From JACPRL01 sp035573715 (lineage in GTDB: Bacteria; Acidobacteriota; Terriglobia; Acidiferrales; 2-02-FULL-67-57), in NCBI GenBank assembly GCA_035573715.1, contig DATLZZ010000010.1, positions 1 through 64,000 of the forward strand: a DNA stretch of 64,000 bases. Direction: 5' to 3'. Within the stretch, counting starts at the first letter, position 1, and each line of letters begins with the position of its first letter. The translations under genes were made by a program, and so were the position numbers. Below the pieces are notes generated by a model. That model saw only the letters and a list, made by a program, of their open reading frames with translations, was not told the DNA's origin and made no database searches. Shown here in pieces: positions 9,034 through 17,747 of the stretch.

Positions 9034-9462
9034 ATGTCCGTGCCCAGGCTGGTGGGTGAAATCATGACCGCTCAGGTCAGCACCATTGACCACGACGCCA
9101 AGTTGCTGGACGCCGTTCTGGTGTTGCGCTCCAGCGGTTTTCGTCACCTGCCGGTGGTGAAGGACGGGCAACTGGTGGGGTTGCTCTCCGACCGCGACGT
9201 GCAGCGCGCCGCGCCCTCTCTCTTCGGCGAGGTAACCCAGGAAGAGTACAACCGCATCTTTGAGACCACTCCCGTTTCCCGGGTGATGGCCCGCGAGATC
9301 GTCACCGTCACCCCCGATACCCCCATCAGCCAGGCGGTGTCGTTGATGTACGAGCAGAAGTACGGCGCTCTGCCGGTTGTGGACGCCGACGGGAAACTGG
9401 CGGGCATCGTAACCACCATTGACTGCCTGCGGCTGCTCCACGCCCTGCTCGCCGAATCCTGA
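9034..9462 (+). CDS. CBS-pair protein
   Basis: 142 residues made almost entirely of two CBS motifs: VGEIMTAQVSTIDHDAKLLDAV through LPVVKDGQLVGLLSDRDV, then VSRVMAREIVTVTPDTPISQAV through LPVVDADGKLAGIVTTID. CBS pairs bind adenosine nucleotides and act as energy sensors. No catalytic domain is fused. The ATG at 9034 is chosen because it starts just before the first CBS motif and follows an AGGGGG site; the frame is open further upstream without a domain. Target unknown. Confidence 0.85.
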   Translation: MSVPRLVGEIMTAQVSTIDHDAKLLDAVLVLRSSGFRHLPVVKDGQLVGLLSDRDVQRAAPSLFGEVTQEEYNRIFETTPVSRVMAREIVTVTPDTPISQAVSLMYEQKYGALPVVDADGKLAGIVTTIDCLRLLHALLAES

Positions 9463-9489
9463 ACTTCAGTGCGGTCGAAAGCGAACTCC

Positions 9490-10434
9490 ATGAAGATGCG
9501 CTCCGGCATTGCTGTGCTTGCCTTGCTGGCGCTTGGCACCGGCCTGGCTCAGCTCACCCGGCTGGAGCGCTTCACAGCTACTTTCTCCATCGTCGCCTTC
9601 GATCCGGCCACCGGCGACCTCGGCGTGGCCGTCGCCTCCAAGTTCCCGGCCGTGGGGGCGCTGGTTCCCTGGGCAAAAGCCAAAGTCGGCGCCATCGCCA
9701 CCCAGGCGCTGGCCAACCCCACCTACGGCCCGCGGGGGTTGCAGATGATGGAGCTGGGCTTCAGCGCTGAAGAGACGCTCAACCAGTTGACCCGGAATGA
9801 TCCCGGGCGGGACGACCGCCAAGTGGGCGTCGTGGACGCGAAGGGGCGCGCGGCCACCTTCACGGGAAAGAACTGCTTCGACTTTGCCGGCGGCATTACC
9901 GGCGAAAACTTCGCGGTGCAGGGCAACATCCTCGCCGGCCGCCCGGTCGTCGAGGCCATGGCGGAGAAGTTTCAGAAGACCTCAGGCCCGCTCGCCGAAC
10001 GACTGGTGGCGGCGCTGGAGGCGGGCGAGGCGGCGGGCGGTGACCGGCGCGGCAAGGAGTCGGCCGCACTGTTAGTGGTGCGCGAAGGCGCGGCCTACGG
10101 CGGGGCCGGGGACCGCTGGATTGATCTGCGGGTGGACGACCACCCCGAGCCGGTCCGCGAGCTGCGACGCCTGCTCGGCGTTCACACTCTCTACTTCGGG
10201 GAGACTAGGCAACTTGTCCCGCTGACGCCCGAGTTGGTGAAAGAAATTCAGGAAGTCCTCAAGCGCACCGGCTTCTACAAGGGCGAGGTCAACGGCGTCT
10301 ATGACGACGCCACCCGCAAGGCGCTGGAAGAGTTCCAGGGCTGGGAGAACCTTGAGATGCGCTTCCGCAAGGACAACCAGATTGACGCCGTCGTCCTCGA
10401 CTACATCCGCGCCCACTTCGGGAAGAAGAAATAG
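9490..10434 (+). CDS. Secreted DUF1028 protein with peptidoglycan-binding-like C-terminus
   Basis: Starts at ATG 9490 (GTG 9469 is an alternative that adds seven residues) with a signal peptide MKMRSGIAVLALLALGTGLA. Next is the DUF1028 domain: TFSIVAFDPATGDLGVAVAS, FPAVGALVPWAKAKVGAIATQ and GNILAG, a fold related to Ntn hydrolases. The last ~70 residues (LTPELVKEIQEVLKRTGFYKGEVNG, then DDATRKALEEFQGWEN) look like a PG_binding_1 helical repeat, which may hold the protein at the cell wall. Hydrolytic activity is plausible but unproven. Confidence 0.82.
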   Translation: MKMRSGIAVLALLALGTGLAQLTRLERFTATFSIVAFDPATGDLGVAVASKFPAVGALVPWAKAKVGAIATQALANPTYGPRGLQMMELGFSAEETLNQLTRNDPGRDDRQVGVVDAKGRAATFTGKNCFDFAGGITGENFAVQGNILAGRPVVEAMAEKFQKTSGPLAERLVAALEAGEAAGGDRRGKESAALLVVREGAAYGGAGDRWIDLRVDDHPEPVRELRRLLGVHTLYFGETRQLVPLTPELVKEIQEVLKRTGFYKGEVNGVYDDATRKALEEFQGWENLEMRFRKDNQIDAVVLDYIRAHFGKKK

Positions 10435-10502
10435 CTTTCGCGGAGAATAGAGATACTTGCCCGCTGGCAAGGACAGGGTTCTCGCCGTCTCCAAAAAAAG
10501 GC

Positions 10503-10531
10503 TTGACAGTCGTGTATACTTCGCTTATTAT
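10503..10531 (+). promoter_or_regulatory. Near-consensus sigma-70 promoter
   Basis: TTGACA at 10503-10508 and TATTAT at 10526-10531 with a 17-bp spacer, in the 260-bp gap (10435-10694) between the DUF1028 gene and the cysteine-rich gene. The rest of the gap is an untranslated leader of about 155 nt with a C-rich run near 10640; no long ORF or clear hairpin was recognised in it. Confidence 0.75.
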
Positions 10532-10694
10532 TCGCCCAGAAGGAGGCCGCAAGGCGAGAAGAATAGCATGAAAAATAGCTAGCTAATAGCCAACAAGGCG
10601 TTTCCTGCCAGTAGGTTAGACCGAGGTCGAGGGCCCTACCCCCCTCCCCCCTACCGCCGAGCTCGAAACAGTCCGGACGCCGGAGGATAAGCCG

Positions 10695-11147
10695 ATGAGA
10701 AAAAGGAAGTTACCGCCTCAGGAAGGTCGTTGCCAGATGGGCGCGGGCACGGAGGAACAATGCCGAGCACCGCGACGCAGAAACTCCGAGTACTGCTTCT
10801 TCCACGAGGTCGAGAAGCAGGAAGAGCGAATCGCACTGGGGGAAAAGCTGATGAGGTTGAAGTGGCTGAACCACAGCGACCTGCATGAGTTCCTGGTGCA
10901 GACCACAGAAGCGGTGAGCCGGAAGAAGTTGGATCCGCAACGGGCCTACGCTCTGGCCTGCCTGGTGAAACTGATCGAAGAGAACCTGCCGAAAGTGGAC
11001 AGTGAGCTCCGAGAGCACCAGCGTCTGGGCTGGGCCGGGATGGAGCCGGACGAGGTGGAGAGCCTGGCGTGGCGCTTGCAGAAGGAGGAAAAGAACATCG
11101 CCAAAGCAATGGAGGAGGAAGAGAAAGGGGGAGCCGAGGAGGAGTGA
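10695..11147 (+). CDS. Small cysteine/histidine-motif protein, function unknown
   Basis: 150 residues with a GGAGGA ribosome site before the ATG. Near the N-terminus Cys13, Cys23, Cys34 and His37 (GRCQMG, EQCRAP and YCFFHE) form a probable zinc knuckle; the rest is helical and charged, ending in an acidic tail (EEEEKGGAEEE). I do not recognise a named family. The gene has its own strong promoter and a long leader. A cut-off gene at the right edge of the window has a similar Cys...CLDH pattern and may be a distant relative. It could bind nucleic acid or protein; no function is claimed. Confidence 0.65.
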   Translation: MRKRKLPPQEGRCQMGAGTEEQCRAPRRRNSEYCFFHEVEKQEERIALGEKLMRLKWLNHSDLHEFLVQTTEAVSRKKLDPQRAYALACLVKLIEENLPKVDSELREHQRLGWAGMEPDEVESLAWRLQKEEKNIAKAMEEEEKGGAEEE

Positions 11148-11237
11148 GGGCGCGCGTCAGCCAAGGGCTATCGGGCCGGTCCGGATTCAGTTGCGCCCCG
11201 CGCGCGCACCGACTAGAATTCGACCGGGCACCGCGAA

Positions 11238-13379
11238 ATGGGCACGAAGACCACGCGCGTAAAAGCGAAAGAGCTCGACAGGTCGCGCTTCCAGGGGCTC
11301 GACCGCGACACGCTGGCCCGTCTCTACCGCACGATGTATCTATCGCGGAAGCTGGATGACCGCGAAATCCAGCTCAAGCGGCAGCAGAAAATCTTCTTTC
11401 AAATCAGCGGCGCCGGCCACGAAGCCGTTCTGGTGGCCGCCGGCCTGGCGCTGAAGCCGGCGCACGACTGGTTCTATCCGTATTACCGCGACCGGGCGCT
11501 GTGCCTCATGCTGGGCGTCACGCCCTACGAGCAGTTGCTGGAAGCGGTGGGCGCCGCTGAGGATCCCGCCTCCGGCGGCCGCCAGATGCCCTCGCACTGG
11601 GGTCACAAGCAACTCAACATCGTTTCGCAATCCTCGCCCACCGGCACGCAGTGGCTGCAAGCGGTGGGGTGCGCCGAAGCTGGGCTCTACTTCACCGAGT
11701 TCCCCGAGGCCGCCAAGCAGGGCGGGGCTCGGTTCGAAAAGGACGAAGTGGTCTACGTGTCCGGCGGCGACGGCACTACCAGCCAGGGCGAGTTCTACGA
11801 AGCCATGAACACTGCCTGCAACGCCAAGCTGCCGGTGTTGTTCATGGTGGAGGACAACGGCTACGCCATCAGCGTCCCGGTGGAGGTTCAGACGGCGGGT
11901 GGCAGCATCTCGCGACTGTTCGAGAGTTACCCCACGTTGCTGACGGTGCGCTGCGACGGCACCGACCCGCTGGAGAGCTACGCCGCGGTGAAGCAGGCGG
12001 TGGAGTACTGCCGGGCGCGGCGCGGCCCGGCGCTGGTGCACGCCTCGGTCATCCGCCCCTATTCGCACTCGATGTCGGACGACGAGCGGCTCTACCGCCC
12101 CGACAAAGAACGCGAGCAGGAAGCGCAGCGCGACCCCATCCCGCGCTTCGGGCTGTTTCTCATCCGCGAGGGTGTGCTGGAGGAAGAGGAACTGGAGCGG
12201 ATTGAGAAAGAGGTTGACGCCGAGATTCTCGCCGCCACTGACAAAGCCCTGGCGGCCGCGGCGCCGACGCCGGAGAGTGTGCACCTCTACGTTTATTCGC
12301 CGGACGTTGACCCGACCGCGCCGGCGTTCTCGACCGAGCCGAAGCTGACCGGCGAGCCCAAGACGATGGTCGACCTCATCAACGCCTGCTTGCAGGACGA
12401 GATGGCGCGCGACCCGCGCCTCGTGGTCTTCGGCGAGGACGTGGCCGACGTCAGCCGGGAAGAGTACCTGGAGATGGTGAAGGGCAAAGGCGGCGTCTTC
12501 AAATGCACCTACGGCCTGCAGCGGCGCTTCGGCTCCGAGCGCGTCTTCAACACGCCGCTGGCCGAGGCCAACATCGTCGGCCGGGCGATTGGCATGGCGA
12601 CGCGGGGACTGAAGCCGGTAGCGGAGATTCAGTTCTTCGACTACCTCTGGCCGGCGATGATGCAGTTGCGCAACGAGCTGGCCGTGCTGCGCTGGCGCTC
12701 CAACAACCACTTCAAGTGCCCGGTGGTGCTGCGCATCCCCATCGGCGGCTATCTCGGCGGCGGCGCCATCTACCACAGCCAGTCGGGCGAAGTCATCTTC
12801 ACGCACATCCCCGGCCTGCGGGTGGTGATGCCGGCCACGGCGCTCGACGCCAATGGCCTGCTGCGCACCGCCATCCGCTGCGACGACCCGGTGCTGTTCC
12901 TCGAGCCCAAACATCTCTACCGCCAGGGACACAACCGCTCGCCCTATCCCGGACCGGATTACATGATTCCCTTCGGCAAGGCGAACCGGGTGCGCGAAGG
13001 CAGCGACCTGACCATCATTACTTACGGCTCGACGCTGGTGCGCTCGGTGCAGGCGGTGGGGACGCTGGAGAAAGAAGACGGCGTTACCGCCGACGTGCTT
13101 GACCTGCGCTCGCTCAGCCCCTATGACTGGAACGCCCTTGCGGAGTCTGTAAAGAAGACGCACCGCGCGCTGGTGGTGCACGAGGACACGCTCTCGTGGG
13201 GCTACGGCGCGGAAATCGCGGCGCGCATCGGGGACGAGCTTTTCGACCAGCTCGATGCGCCCGTGCGTCGCGTGGCGGCTACGGACACCTTCTGCGCCTA
13301 CCAGCCGCTGCTGGAAGACGTCATCCTGCCGCAGACCGACCACATCCTGCGCGCGGCGCGCGAGTTGCTGGCCTATTAG
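11238..13379 (+). CDS. Fused E1 alpha/beta 2-oxoacid dehydrogenase (branched-chain type)
   Basis: 713 residues join the two usually separate E1 subunits of a 2-oxoacid dehydrogenase complex. The N-terminal half (about 1-350) is E1-alpha-like with the thiamine diphosphate motif GGDGTTSQGEFYEAMN... ending VEDNGYAIS. The C-terminal half (about 375-713) is E1-beta-like: FGEDVAD, FNTPLAEANIVGRAIGMA, DYLWPAMMQLRNELA and VVHEDTLSWGYGAEIA. Homology is strongest to branched-chain 2-oxoisovalerate dehydrogenases; pyruvate or acetoin cannot be ruled out. It decarboxylates the oxoacid and acylates the lipoyl group of E2. No E2 or E3 gene is adjacent, so partners must be elsewhere. Confidence 0.9.
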   Translation: MGTKTTRVKAKELDRSRFQGLDRDTLARLYRTMYLSRKLDDREIQLKRQQKIFFQISGAGHEAVLVAAGLALKPAHDWFYPYYRDRALCLMLGVTPYEQLLEAVGAAEDPASGGRQMPSHWGHKQLNIVSQSSPTGTQWLQAVGCAEAGLYFTEFPEAAKQGGARFEKDEVVYVSGGDGTTSQGEFYEAMNTACNAKLPVLFMVEDNGYAISVPVEVQTAGGSISRLFESYPTLLTVRCDGTDPLESYAAVKQAVEYCRARRGPALVHASVIRPYSHSMSDDERLYRPDKEREQEAQRDPIPRFGLFLIREGVLEEEELERIEKEVDAEILAATDKALAAAAPTPESVHLYVYSPDVDPTAPAFSTEPKLTGEPKTMVDLINACLQDEMARDPRLVVFGEDVADVSREEYLEMVKGKGGVFKCTYGLQRRFGSERVFNTPLAEANIVGRAIGMATRGLKPVAEIQFFDYLWPAMMQLRNELAVLRWRSNNHFKCPVVLRIPIGGYLGGGAIYHSQSGEVIFTHIPGLRVVMPATALDANGLLRTAIRCDDPVLFLEPKHLYRQGHNRSPYPGPDYMIPFGKANRVREGSDLTIITYGSTLVRSVQAVGTLEKEDGVTADVLDLRSLSPYDWNALAESVKKTHRALVVHEDTLSWGYGAEIAARIGDELFDQLDAPVRRVAATDTFCAYQPLLEDVILPQTDHILRAARELLAY

Positions 13380-13440
13380 CCATGGTTGTCAAGGAACTTT
13401 TGGCGCGGCGGCCTCGTAACAGGATAGCGAGAGAGCAAGT

Positions 13441-13782
13441 ATGATTTGCTACAACTGCCAGAAGGAGATTCTCGACGGCGCCCGCTACTGCCAGTTCTGT
13501 GGCGCGGCCCAGAAGCCGGTGACGCCGCCGCCTCCGCCGGCGCCGCCGCCCAAGCCGCTGCGCCGCTCGCGCAAGAACAAAATGATCGCCGGCGTCTGCG
13601 CCGGCATGGCCGAACACTTCGGCGTGGACGTCGTCCTGGTCCGGCTGATTTGGGCGTTAGTGATTCTCTTCGGCGGCGGTTTTCCCGGCGTGGTGGCCTA
13701 CATCATCTGCTGGCTGGTGATTCCCTACGCCGAAGATGAGACCCCTGCGGCCGCGCCTTCGGCCCCCGCCTCGCAGAGTTGA
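13441..13782 (+). CDS. Zinc-ribbon PspC-domain membrane protein
   Basis: 113 residues. An N-terminal zinc ribbon (CYNCQ, CQFCG) is followed by a proline-rich linker and a PspC domain (about residues 43-100): NKMIAGVCAGMAEHFGVDVVLVRL then a hydrophobic helix VVAYIICWLVIPYAE. PspC proteins sense envelope stress in the phage-shock response; no pspA is nearby. It ends 9 bp before the convergent S9 peptidase gene. Confidence 0.88.
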   Translation: MICYNCQKEILDGARYCQFCGAAQKPVTPPPPPAPPPKPLRRSRKNKMIAGVCAGMAEHFGVDVVLVRLIWALVILFGGGFPGVVAYIICWLVIPYAEDETPAAAPSAPASQS

Positions 13783-13791
13783 GCGGGGTGG

Positions 13792-16527
13792 CTACTTTTC
13801 TTTCTTTTCTTCTTTTTTCTTCGGCTCGCCGCGGAGGACGCGGAAGCCCCGGTAGCCTTCGGCGGCGTCGCGCGGCGCGGCCTTGGGATCGGCGGCGCGG
13901 TCGGCGCTGCCGCCGAGGAGCTTGCCCTTGCCATCGCGGCCGATGACCCATTCGGCCACGTTGCCGCCGAGGTCGAAGACCAATTCCTCTTCGCCGCGGC
14001 CCTGGAACAGGCCGACCTCGCGGAGCAGCGGCGCGGCGCCGGCGAGTTCGCCGACTTTCTTCATCAGTCGCTCGGCGTCGTCGGGGTTCAGCGAATAACC
14101 GGCCCAGAAGTCCAGCGTGTTCTCGTTCCCGCTCGCGCCTTCGTAAACTTCCTTGACTTCATCTTCATTGGCGACGCGGTAAAGCTGGCCGGTGAGCTTT
14201 GCCAGCCAGGCGCAGTAGGCTTGCGCCTGCTCGAAGGGGATGCCATTGGCGGGGAAGTTCTCCGTGCCGGGCTCGACCTTGTACTTGGGGTCGAAGGCGG
14301 CGAACTGCGCGCGGGTCACCTCGAAGCGGCCGAGCTCCAGCTCCTTGTGCTCCACCACCTCAGGAATCAACCTGCCGTTGCTCAGCACGCCGTACTGCGT
14401 TCCCACCTTCTGAATCGTGCCGCGCTTGAGAGCGACGTCGAGCGGCGAGCCTTCCTTGAAGGCCTCGTTGGGCGCTTTGTAGGTTGCGAACAGGTGCCGG
14501 TCGAACCACACCTGCTCTTCTTCCACCTTGCGCCGCTGGTGGACGAACTTGCGGAGGCCGTGCGGCTCGCCGGGAAAGAGGATGAACCGCACTTCGGTCT
14601 GGCCAATCTGCTGCAGGGTGCGGAAGTGCGTCCAGCCTTGGCCGGTGGGCACGTTGCGGTCTTCGGTGCCGAAGAAGATGAGCGTCGGCGTCTTGACGTT
14701 CTTCATCCGGAAGACCGGCGACTTGCGCAGATAAATCTCCGGGTTTTCGTAGGGCGCGGCGCCGAGGTAGTAGTTGTCGAACGCGGCGCCGAAGTCCACG
14801 TTGGCCCAGTCGCTGAACCACTCGACGTCGCCGGCGCCGACGGCGGCCGCTTTGTAGCGCGGGTTGCGCACGACGAGTTCGATGGAAAGGATGGAGCCAT
14901 TCGACCAGCCCATCGTCGCCAGCTTGTCCGGGTCGGCCAGGCCGCGCGCGATGAGGTAGTCGACGCCGGCTTCGAGGTCGGGGATTTCCAGATCATAGTA
15001 GTTGCCGCCGCCGATGGACTCGACCCAATCGAGGCCGTAGTTGGCGCTGCCGTGGTAGTTCACCTCGAGCACCAGCGCGCCTTTCTGCGCCAGGAGAATC
15101 TTTGGATACGCGTAGCTCTGCTCCCAGGCGTCGAGGTCCATCGAAGCCGGGCCGCCGTGAATGCTGAGAATCAGCGGGTAACGCTTGCCGGCCTCGTAGT
15201 TCAGCGGGTAGTAAAGGATGCCTTCCACTTCCTCGTCGCGCGCGCCTTTCCAGCGCACGATCTCGCTCCTGTGCGTGGGTTTGTCCTTGAAGTTGGGGTT
15301 GAGCTGGGTCAACGGGTCGGCGTCCACGATCCGCGTGGCGTCAAGCCGCGCGCGGTACCACTGTGTCGGCTTGCCGGGTGTGGAGTGGTTGTAGACGAGC
15401 ATTTTGCCATCCTGACTCAGAGCCCAACCAAACAAGTTTCTGACGTGCTCGCCTTCCAGGTCGCTCCGCGTCCATGCGCCGTCGCTCCTGGTGTACCGCG
15501 CGGGCTTGTAGCGCACGCCGTCAGCCAGCAAGGCCAGCACGCCGTCGGGCGTGGCTTGCAGGCGATCGACTTCGGCGCCGAGGCCGCGCTCCCACTCGAG
15601 GTTGACCTGTGTGGGCGTTCCGCGGGCGACATCGAGGTAGTAGAGCAGGCTGATAACGGCGGTGCGGTAGCGCGGATGGCGCGAGTAGTCCGAGACAACG
15701 TAGAAGCCTTTGCTGTCTCGCGCCCATTCGATTTCGGTGGGAATAATCCGGCCGTCCGCGAAGACCTGCTTCTGCTCGCCGGTGTCGAGGTTGGTGAGGA
15801 ACGTCACCGGCGGGACGCGCTGGTCAAACTCATAGCTCAGGCTGCGCTGATGGCGGGTGGCGGCCCAATGGCCGTCGGGGGAAGCTTCGAGCATATCGAT
15901 CCAGTCGTCGTTCGCGGTCAGTCGCTTCACCTTTTTATCCTTCACACTCAGCCGGAACAGCCGCACCGGCGGCTCGTGCGGCGCGTCCTCGACCACCTGC
16001 GAGGTGTCTTTCTTTTCCTTGATTCGCTGCTCGTAGAGGGTCGGGTCTTCCTGCGCGGCGAACACGATGGTGTCCTTGTCTTTCCAGGCGTAGGCGCGGA
16101 TGCCGCGCTCGAACTCGGTCAGGTGCCAGGGCTCGCCGCCGGCGGGATTCAGCAGCCAGAGCTGCGATTTCGACAGGTCCTGTTTCTTAACGCTCTCCGG
16201 CAGCGGGCGCGTGCTCAGAAAACTGATGAGGGCGCCGTCGGGCGACCAGCGCGGCGCCGAATGCGTGAAGTTCCCGCGCGTCAGCTGCAGCTCCTTGTTT
16301 TCCGTCAGGCTGCTCAGCCACAGGTTGGACACACGCTCGCCTTTCTCCTTGTCCATCGCCGTGCGCACCCAGACGGCCCAGCGGCCGTCGGGCGAGATGC
16401 GAAACTGGCCGGCGCTCTCCGCGAGCAGGATGTCTTCCGCCGTCCACTCCGGCTTCTTCTCGTCGGCGGCCGCCCAGCCGAGCAGGAGCAGGGCACAAAG
16501 GAGGGCTAGCAAGACTTGGCGCTTCAT
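13792..16527 (-). CDS. Secreted S9 prolyl-oligopeptidase-type peptidase fused to an FGE/SUMF1-like domain
   Basis: 911 residues with a signal peptide (VLLALLCALLLLGWAAA). Residues about 30-420 are WD/TolB-like propeller blades (FRISPDGRWAVWV, PRWSPDGALISF). Residues about 425-690 are an alpha/beta hydrolase: oxyanion region LSIHGGP, nucleophile Ser542 in GWSNGS, Asp623 in GTEDRNVP, His656 in GEPHGL, so the catalytic triad is complete. Residues about 715-900 match the formylglycine-generating-enzyme-like fold: GRFEVTRAQFAAF, FEQAQAYCAWLAKLTGQLYR, DLGGNVAEW and GYRGFRVLRG. The only Cys visible in that domain is in AQAYCAW, the usual position of a structural residue, so oxidase activity is doubtful; carbohydrate or ligand binding is likelier. 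A lysine/glutamate tail ends the protein. Start ATG follows GGAG. Confidence 0.88.
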   Translation of the reverse strand: MKRQVLLALLCALLLLGWAAADEKKPEWTAEDILLAESAGQFRISPDGRWAVWVRTAMDKEKGERVSNLWLSSLTENKELQLTRGNFTHSAPRWSPDGALISFLSTRPLPESVKKQDLSKSQLWLLNPAGGEPWHLTEFERGIRAYAWKDKDTIVFAAQEDPTLYEQRIKEKKDTSQVVEDAPHEPPVRLFRLSVKDKKVKRLTANDDWIDMLEASPDGHWAATRHQRSLSYEFDQRVPPVTFLTNLDTGEQKQVFADGRIIPTEIEWARDSKGFYVVSDYSRHPRYRTAVISLLYYLDVARGTPTQVNLEWERGLGAEVDRLQATPDGVLALLADGVRYKPARYTRSDGAWTRSDLEGEHVRNLFGWALSQDGKMLVYNHSTPGKPTQWYRARLDATRIVDADPLTQLNPNFKDKPTHRSEIVRWKGARDEEVEGILYYPLNYEAGKRYPLILSIHGGPASMDLDAWEQSYAYPKILLAQKGALVLEVNYHGSANYGLDWVESIGGGNYYDLEIPDLEAGVDYLIARGLADPDKLATMGWSNGSILSIELVVRNPRYKAAAVGAGDVEWFSDWANVDFGAAFDNYYLGAAPYENPEIYLRKSPVFRMKNVKTPTLIFFGTEDRNVPTGQGWTHFRTLQQIGQTEVRFILFPGEPHGLRKFVHQRRKVEEEQVWFDRHLFATYKAPNEAFKEGSPLDVALKRGTIQKVGTQYGVLSNGRLIPEVVEHKELELGRFEVTRAQFAAFDPKYKVEPGTENFPANGIPFEQAQAYCAWLAKLTGQLYRVANEDEVKEVYEGASGNENTLDFWAGYSLNPDDAERLMKKVGELAGAAPLLREVGLFQGRGEEELVFDLGGNVAEWVIGRDGKGKLLGGSADRAADPKAAPRDAAEGYRGFRVLRGEPKKKEEKKEK

Positions 16528-16637
16528 GCTTCGTTCTCCGTTCGGGGGTTAGCCTTCACTGCGTTGGAAGCGGAAGTGTATACTAGAAGGCGCGCATTCG
16601 ATAGCGCTCCCTTTGTCTCGCTTCCGCGAGGAGGGCT

Positions 16638-17720
16638 ATGGGCACCAGCATCCGCACCATCGGCATCACCACCGGCGGCGGGGACGCGCCGGGACTGAAC
16701 GCCGTCATCCGCGGCGTGGTCAAGGCGGCGTTGCTCGACTACGGCTGGCGCTGCATCGGCATCCAGGACGGCTTCGACGGGCTCATCTGGCCGGAGCGCA
16801 CCTTCGAGCTCACCCACGACAACGTGCGCGGCATCCTCCCGCGCGGCGGCACCATCCTCGGCACCACCAACCGCGGCAACCCGTTTGCCTACGAGATTGT
16901 CGAGGACGGCAAGAAGGTCATCAAGGATTTCTCCCGACAGTGCATCGAGAACGCCCGGAAGATGGGCATCGACGCGCTGGTGGTCATCGGTGGCGACGGC
17001 ACGATGAAAATCGGCTGCGACCTTGCCCAGCTCGGCTTGCCGTTGGTCGGCGTCCCCAAGACGATTGACAACGACCTGTCGGTCACCGAGCTGACCTTCG
17101 GTTTTCTGACCGCAGTGCAGACGGCCACCGAAGCCATTGACCGGCTGCACACCACCGCGGAGAGCCATCATCGCGTGATGATTGTCGAAGTGATGGGCCG
17201 CGACGCCGGCTGGATCGCGCTCTGGGCGGGGCTCGCGGGGAAGGCCGACATCATTCTGCTGCCGGAAGTCCCGTTCACCATCAAGAATGTCTGCGACAAG
17301 ATCATGGAGCGCGAGAGCCTGGGGCGGAAGTCAAGCGTTATCGTGGTCGCCGAAGGCATCAAGTTCCCGGAGAAGGATGCCGATGGCAAGCCGGTGCCGG
17401 AAGCCAAGGCCGGCCAGGTGGGCAACACGCTGGCGTACTCGGTGCGGCAGCATACCGGCAAGGACGTGCGCGTGACCGTTCTGGGGCACATCCAGCGGGG
17501 TGGCTCGCCCGTGGCGTTCGACCGAGTGCTGGGGTTGCGCTTCGGCGTGGCCGCCGCCGACCTGCTGGCGCAAGGCAAGTTCGGCCACATGGTGGCGCTG
17601 CGCTGCGGGCAGATTGTATCCTGCCGCATCGAGGAAGCCATCGGCGTCTACCGCACCGTGGATCCCACCAGCGACCTCATCCGCTCGGCTCGCGCCACCG
17701 GAATTTCCTTCGGCGATTAA
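16638..17720 (+). CDS. pfkA: 6-phosphofructokinase (ATP or pyrophosphate donor uncertain)
   Basis: Phosphorylates fructose-6-phosphate to the 1,6-bisphosphate. 360 residues, PfkA family, with the N-terminal GGGDAPGLN (residues 13-21), donor-site GGDGT (118-122) and catalytic PKTIDND (140-146), plus RGGSPVAFDR. Two positions tell the phosphate donor: Gly121, equivalent to Gly104 of the E. coli enzyme, is ATP-like, whereas Lys141, equivalent to residue 124, is pyrophosphate-like. This mixed type occurs in group III enzymes, several of which use ATP. A GAGGAGG site precedes the ATG; a TATACT -10-like box is at 16579. It is separate from the glycolytic operon at 2.6 kb. Confidence 0.93.
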   Translation: MGTSIRTIGITTGGGDAPGLNAVIRGVVKAALLDYGWRCIGIQDGFDGLIWPERTFELTHDNVRGILPRGGTILGTTNRGNPFAYEIVEDGKKVIKDFSRQCIENARKMGIDALVVIGGDGTMKIGCDLAQLGLPLVGVPKTIDNDLSVTELTFGFLTAVQTATEAIDRLHTTAESHHRVMIVEVMGRDAGWIALWAGLAGKADIILLPEVPFTIKNVCDKIMERESLGRKSSVIVVAEGIKFPEKDADGKPVPEAKAGQVGNTLAYSVRQHTGKDVRVTVLGHIQRGGSPVAFDRVLGLRFGVAAADLLAQGKFGHMVALRCGQIVSCRIEEAIGVYRTVDPTSDLIRSARATGISFGD

Positions 17721-17747
17721 CCCGTTGATTGCCTCCTGAGGTGACCG

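Noticed and set aside
14221..16509. Long plus-strand open frame (over 700 codons) opposite the S9 peptidase gene
   Set aside because: It is the antisense of a high-GC gene with strong codon bias; no family motif, no signal or ribosome site. The same applies to long antisense frames at 4020-5669, 6870-8906, 11340-13343, 35951-38095, 45811-47463 and 59292-61724.
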